From: an uncultured Paracoccaceae bacterium
GTDB lineage: Bacteria > Pseudomonadota > Alphaproteobacteria > Rhodobacterales > Rhodobacteraceae
Reading direction: 5' to 3'
DNA length: 8,278 nt
NCBI GenBank assembly: GCA_937132145.1
Contig: CAKZNY010000313.1
Coordinates: 1 to 8,278, forward strand
This document shows, piece after piece, positions 6,950 through 8,278 of the stretch. Positions within the stretch are counted from its first letter, which is position 1. Every line of letters begins with the position of its first letter. Under the pieces are notes generated by a model. The model saw only the letters and a list, made by a program, of their open reading frames with translations. It made no database searches and was not told the origin of the DNA. Made by a program: the position numbers and the translations under genes.

Positions 6950-6957
6950 GTATGCGT
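6934..6957. repeat. Perfect inverted repeat in the argS-SPOR intergenic space
   Basis: ACGCATAC (6934-6941) and GTATGCGT (6950-6957) are exact reverse complements separated by eight bases that contain TATAAA. As RNA it would be an eight-pair hairpin with no T-tract, so it is a poor terminator. As DNA it has the form of an operator overlapping a -10 box. It sits 28 bases after argS and 17 before the SPOR gene. Confidence 0.55.
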
Positions 6958-6974
6958 GAAAGGCTGATAACCCG

Positions 6975-7862
6975 ATGCAGGAATCGCATTACGAATCGGA
7001 TTCGCATGAGTCCGCCCCGTTAGGGGCAACTGGTGTTGTGGCTGTGGCCTTGCGCTGGATCGGTGCTGTGGCATCGGTAAGTCTGGTTATCGGCATCATT
7101 TACTGGGGTTCCCTGCTTGGTCAGCGCGACGCGAGCGAGATCCCCGTGATCCGCGCCATGGAAGGCAACGCCCGCATTGTGCCGGAAGACCCGCAGGGCA
7201 TACAGGCTGACAATCAAGGCCTCGCCGTTAACGAAGTTCTGGCCCTAACCAGCCCGACAACCGTCGATACAAACACCACCTTGGCGCCCGCAGCACAGAC
7301 CGTAACGGCAGAAGATGAAACCATGTCGGCCTTGGTGCCGGTTGCGCCGGCGTCCACAACAAATGCGGAGCCGATTGTTGTGGACGCCGCGACGCTGATG
7401 GTCGAAATCAATCCGGTTGTTGAGCCTACCAACGCGCCTGATGGTATGACCACGCCGGTTCGCCGCCCCGAAAACTTCCTGCAAGCTGACCCCATTTCCG
7501 AAGCAATCGAGGGGCTGTTGCAAGAGCTGATCCCCGAGGAAGGCGACACCTCGTTTGAGACGCCCGAACTCCCGCGCCCTGAGCCGAAATTCGGCAACCC
7601 GCTGCTGGATCCGGGCGAGGCTTTAATCCAGCTCGGCGCGTACAACAGCCTAGAGGATGCCGGTGATGTCTGGGTCGCTTATCTGTCCGAACACGGCGAT
7701 CTGCTGGCCAACACCCAGCGATATATCGAGCCGATTGAGTCCGGCGGCCGCCTGTTATACCGCCTCCGCGCCGCTGGTTTTGATGGCTTGGATCAAACGC
7801 GCGCACTGTGCGCGGCCCTTGATGCACGCGGTGTCGATTGTATTTCGGTGACGGTGCAATGA
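6975..7862 (+). CDS. SPOR domain-containing single-span membrane protein
   Basis: The 295-residue protein has a short polar cytoplasmic N-terminus (1-20) and one membrane span at about 22-48. A conserved juxtamembrane segment follows (EIPVIRAMEGNARIVPEDP pattern, about 55-75). Next comes a long Pro/Ala/Thr/Glu-rich, low-complexity periplasmic linker (about 90-210). The C-terminal SPOR domain is at about 214-295, starting L-I-Q-L-G-A-Y at 217-223. SPOR domains bind denuded glycan strands at division septa, so a role in cell division or envelope remodelling is inferred; this protein's specific function is unknown. It may be annotated as a sporulation-domain protein, but nothing suggests sporulation. 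The start is well fixed: the ATG at 6975 is the first after an in-frame TGA at 6957, though GAAAGG (6958-6963) is 11 bases away, somewhat far. It lies 25 bases before scpA and is probably cotranscribed with it. Confidence 0.9.
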   Translation: MQESHYESDSHESAPLGATGVVAVALRWIGAVASVSLVIGIIYWGSLLGQRDASEIPVIRAMEGNARIVPEDPQGIQADNQGLAVNEVLALTSPTTVDTNTTLAPAAQTVTAEDETMSALVPVAPASTTNAEPIVVDAATLMVEINPVVEPTNAPDGMTTPVRRPENFLQADPISEAIEGLLQELIPEEGDTSFETPELPRPEPKFGNPLLDPGEALIQLGAYNSLEDAGDVWVAYLSEHGDLLANTQRYIEPIESGGRLLYRLRAAGFDGLDQTRALCAALDARGVDCISVTVQ

Positions 7863-7887
7863 GCGCCCAACAAACAGGAGGGTCAAC

Positions 7888-8278
7888 ATGCCCGACGACC
7901 ACATAGCAGGCCTGGCCACCAGCCAAGACGGCTTCGGTGATGTCGAGGCGCGTATCGTTGCGGAATCGCTGGTCGTGGACGTTGACGGCTTCGAGGGGCC
8001 GCTCGATCTGCTGTTAACCCTTTCGCGGACCCAAAAAGTTGACCTGCGAAAAATATCCATTCTTGAACTGGCCGAGCAATATCTTGGTTTTGTCGAGGAA
8101 GCCAAACGCCTGCGCATCGAACTGGCCGCCGATTATCTGGTCATGGCCGCGTGGCTGGCCTTCCTGAAATCGCGTTTGTTGCTGCCTGTTGACCCGAACG
8201 ATGATGGCCCGTCAGGTGAAGAAATGGCTGCGCATCTGGCCTTCCAGCTGGAACGCCTTGAAGCGATGCGCCGCTCGG
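7888..8278 (+). CDS. scpA: Segregation and condensation protein A, N-terminal part (cut by window edge)
   Basis: ScpA is the kleisin subunit that joins SMC heads and binds ScpB in the bacterial condensin, which acts in chromosome compaction and segregation. The visible 130 codons show the hallmarks of the family: F-E-G-P-L-D-L-L-L near residues 35-43, V-D-L-R-K-I-S-I near 51-58, LAEQYL, and the very conserved L-A-A-D-Y-L-V-M-A-A-W-L-A segment followed by L-K-S-R-L-L-L-P (about 79-100). The ATG at 7888 has AGGAGGG at 7876-7882 five bases upstream. The reading frame is open to the last base; the C-terminal domain lies beyond the window. The first 25 or so residues before the conserved core are variable. 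It follows the SPOR gene by 25 bases, suggesting an operon. Confidence 0.95.
   Translation, partial: MPDDHIAGLATSQDGFGDVEARIVAESLVVDVDGFEGPLDLLLTLSRTQKVDLRKISILELAEQYLGFVEEAKRLRIELAADYLVMAAWLAFLKSRLLLPVDPNDDGPSGEEMAAHLAFQLERLEAMRRS

Noticed and set aside
7426..7926. Long antisense open frame opposite the SPOR gene
   Set aside because: It is a shadow of a GC-rich gene with biased wobble positions; its translation is rich in Arg/Pro/Gly with no recognisable domain, and it overlaps well-supported genes.

Overview
The window looks like chromosomal DNA of an alphaproteobacterium of the Rhodobacterales (Roseobacter-type). This rests on the AapJ/BztA-type amino-acid transporter, the AapQ/M permease family, and the argS - SPOR-protein - scpA gene order. 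GC content is moderate by eye, with a more T-rich wobble position in the transporter genes (especially aapJ) than in argS and downstream. All genes are on the + strand and packed tightly. I see no tRNA, rRNA, CRISPR array, transposon or phage gene.

Layout. 1-251 is a non-coding leader with weak promoter-like elements. 252-5057 is a complete four-gene ABC importer operon for L-amino acids (glutamate/glutamine/aspartate/asparagine or general amino acids): aapJ (periplasmic binding protein), aapQ and aapM (permeases) and aapP (ATPase). A strong GC hairpin follows aapJ and probably sets a high binding-protein to permease ratio. Two tandem hairpins at 5070-5137 close the operon. 5160-6905 is argS (arginyl-tRNA synthetase). 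6975-7862 encodes a single-span membrane protein with a C-terminal SPOR (peptidoglycan-binding) domain. 7888 to the right edge is the N-terminal part of scpA (condensin kleisin).

How the genes work together. AapJ captures amino acids in the periplasm and docks on the AapQ-AapM channel, which AapP powers with ATP. ArgS is housekeeping translation. The SPOR protein and ScpA act in cell-envelope/division and chromosome segregation, and probably share a transcript downstream of argS.

Most notable observation. The AapQ permease is about 100 residues longer than usual. The extra segment (about residues 272-352, predicted periplasmic) aligns without gaps over about 65 residues with lobe 2 of the AapJ encoded next to it. 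Two cysteines occur at exactly the same spacing (42 residues) in both proteins. AapQ therefore appears to carry a built-in, degenerate piece of a substrate-binding protein at the face where the real binding protein docks. Other points of interest are a perfect inverted repeat enclosing a TATAAA box just upstream of the SPOR gene, the apparent absence of nagZ between the SPOR gene and scpA, and the hairpin-rich intercistronic regions.
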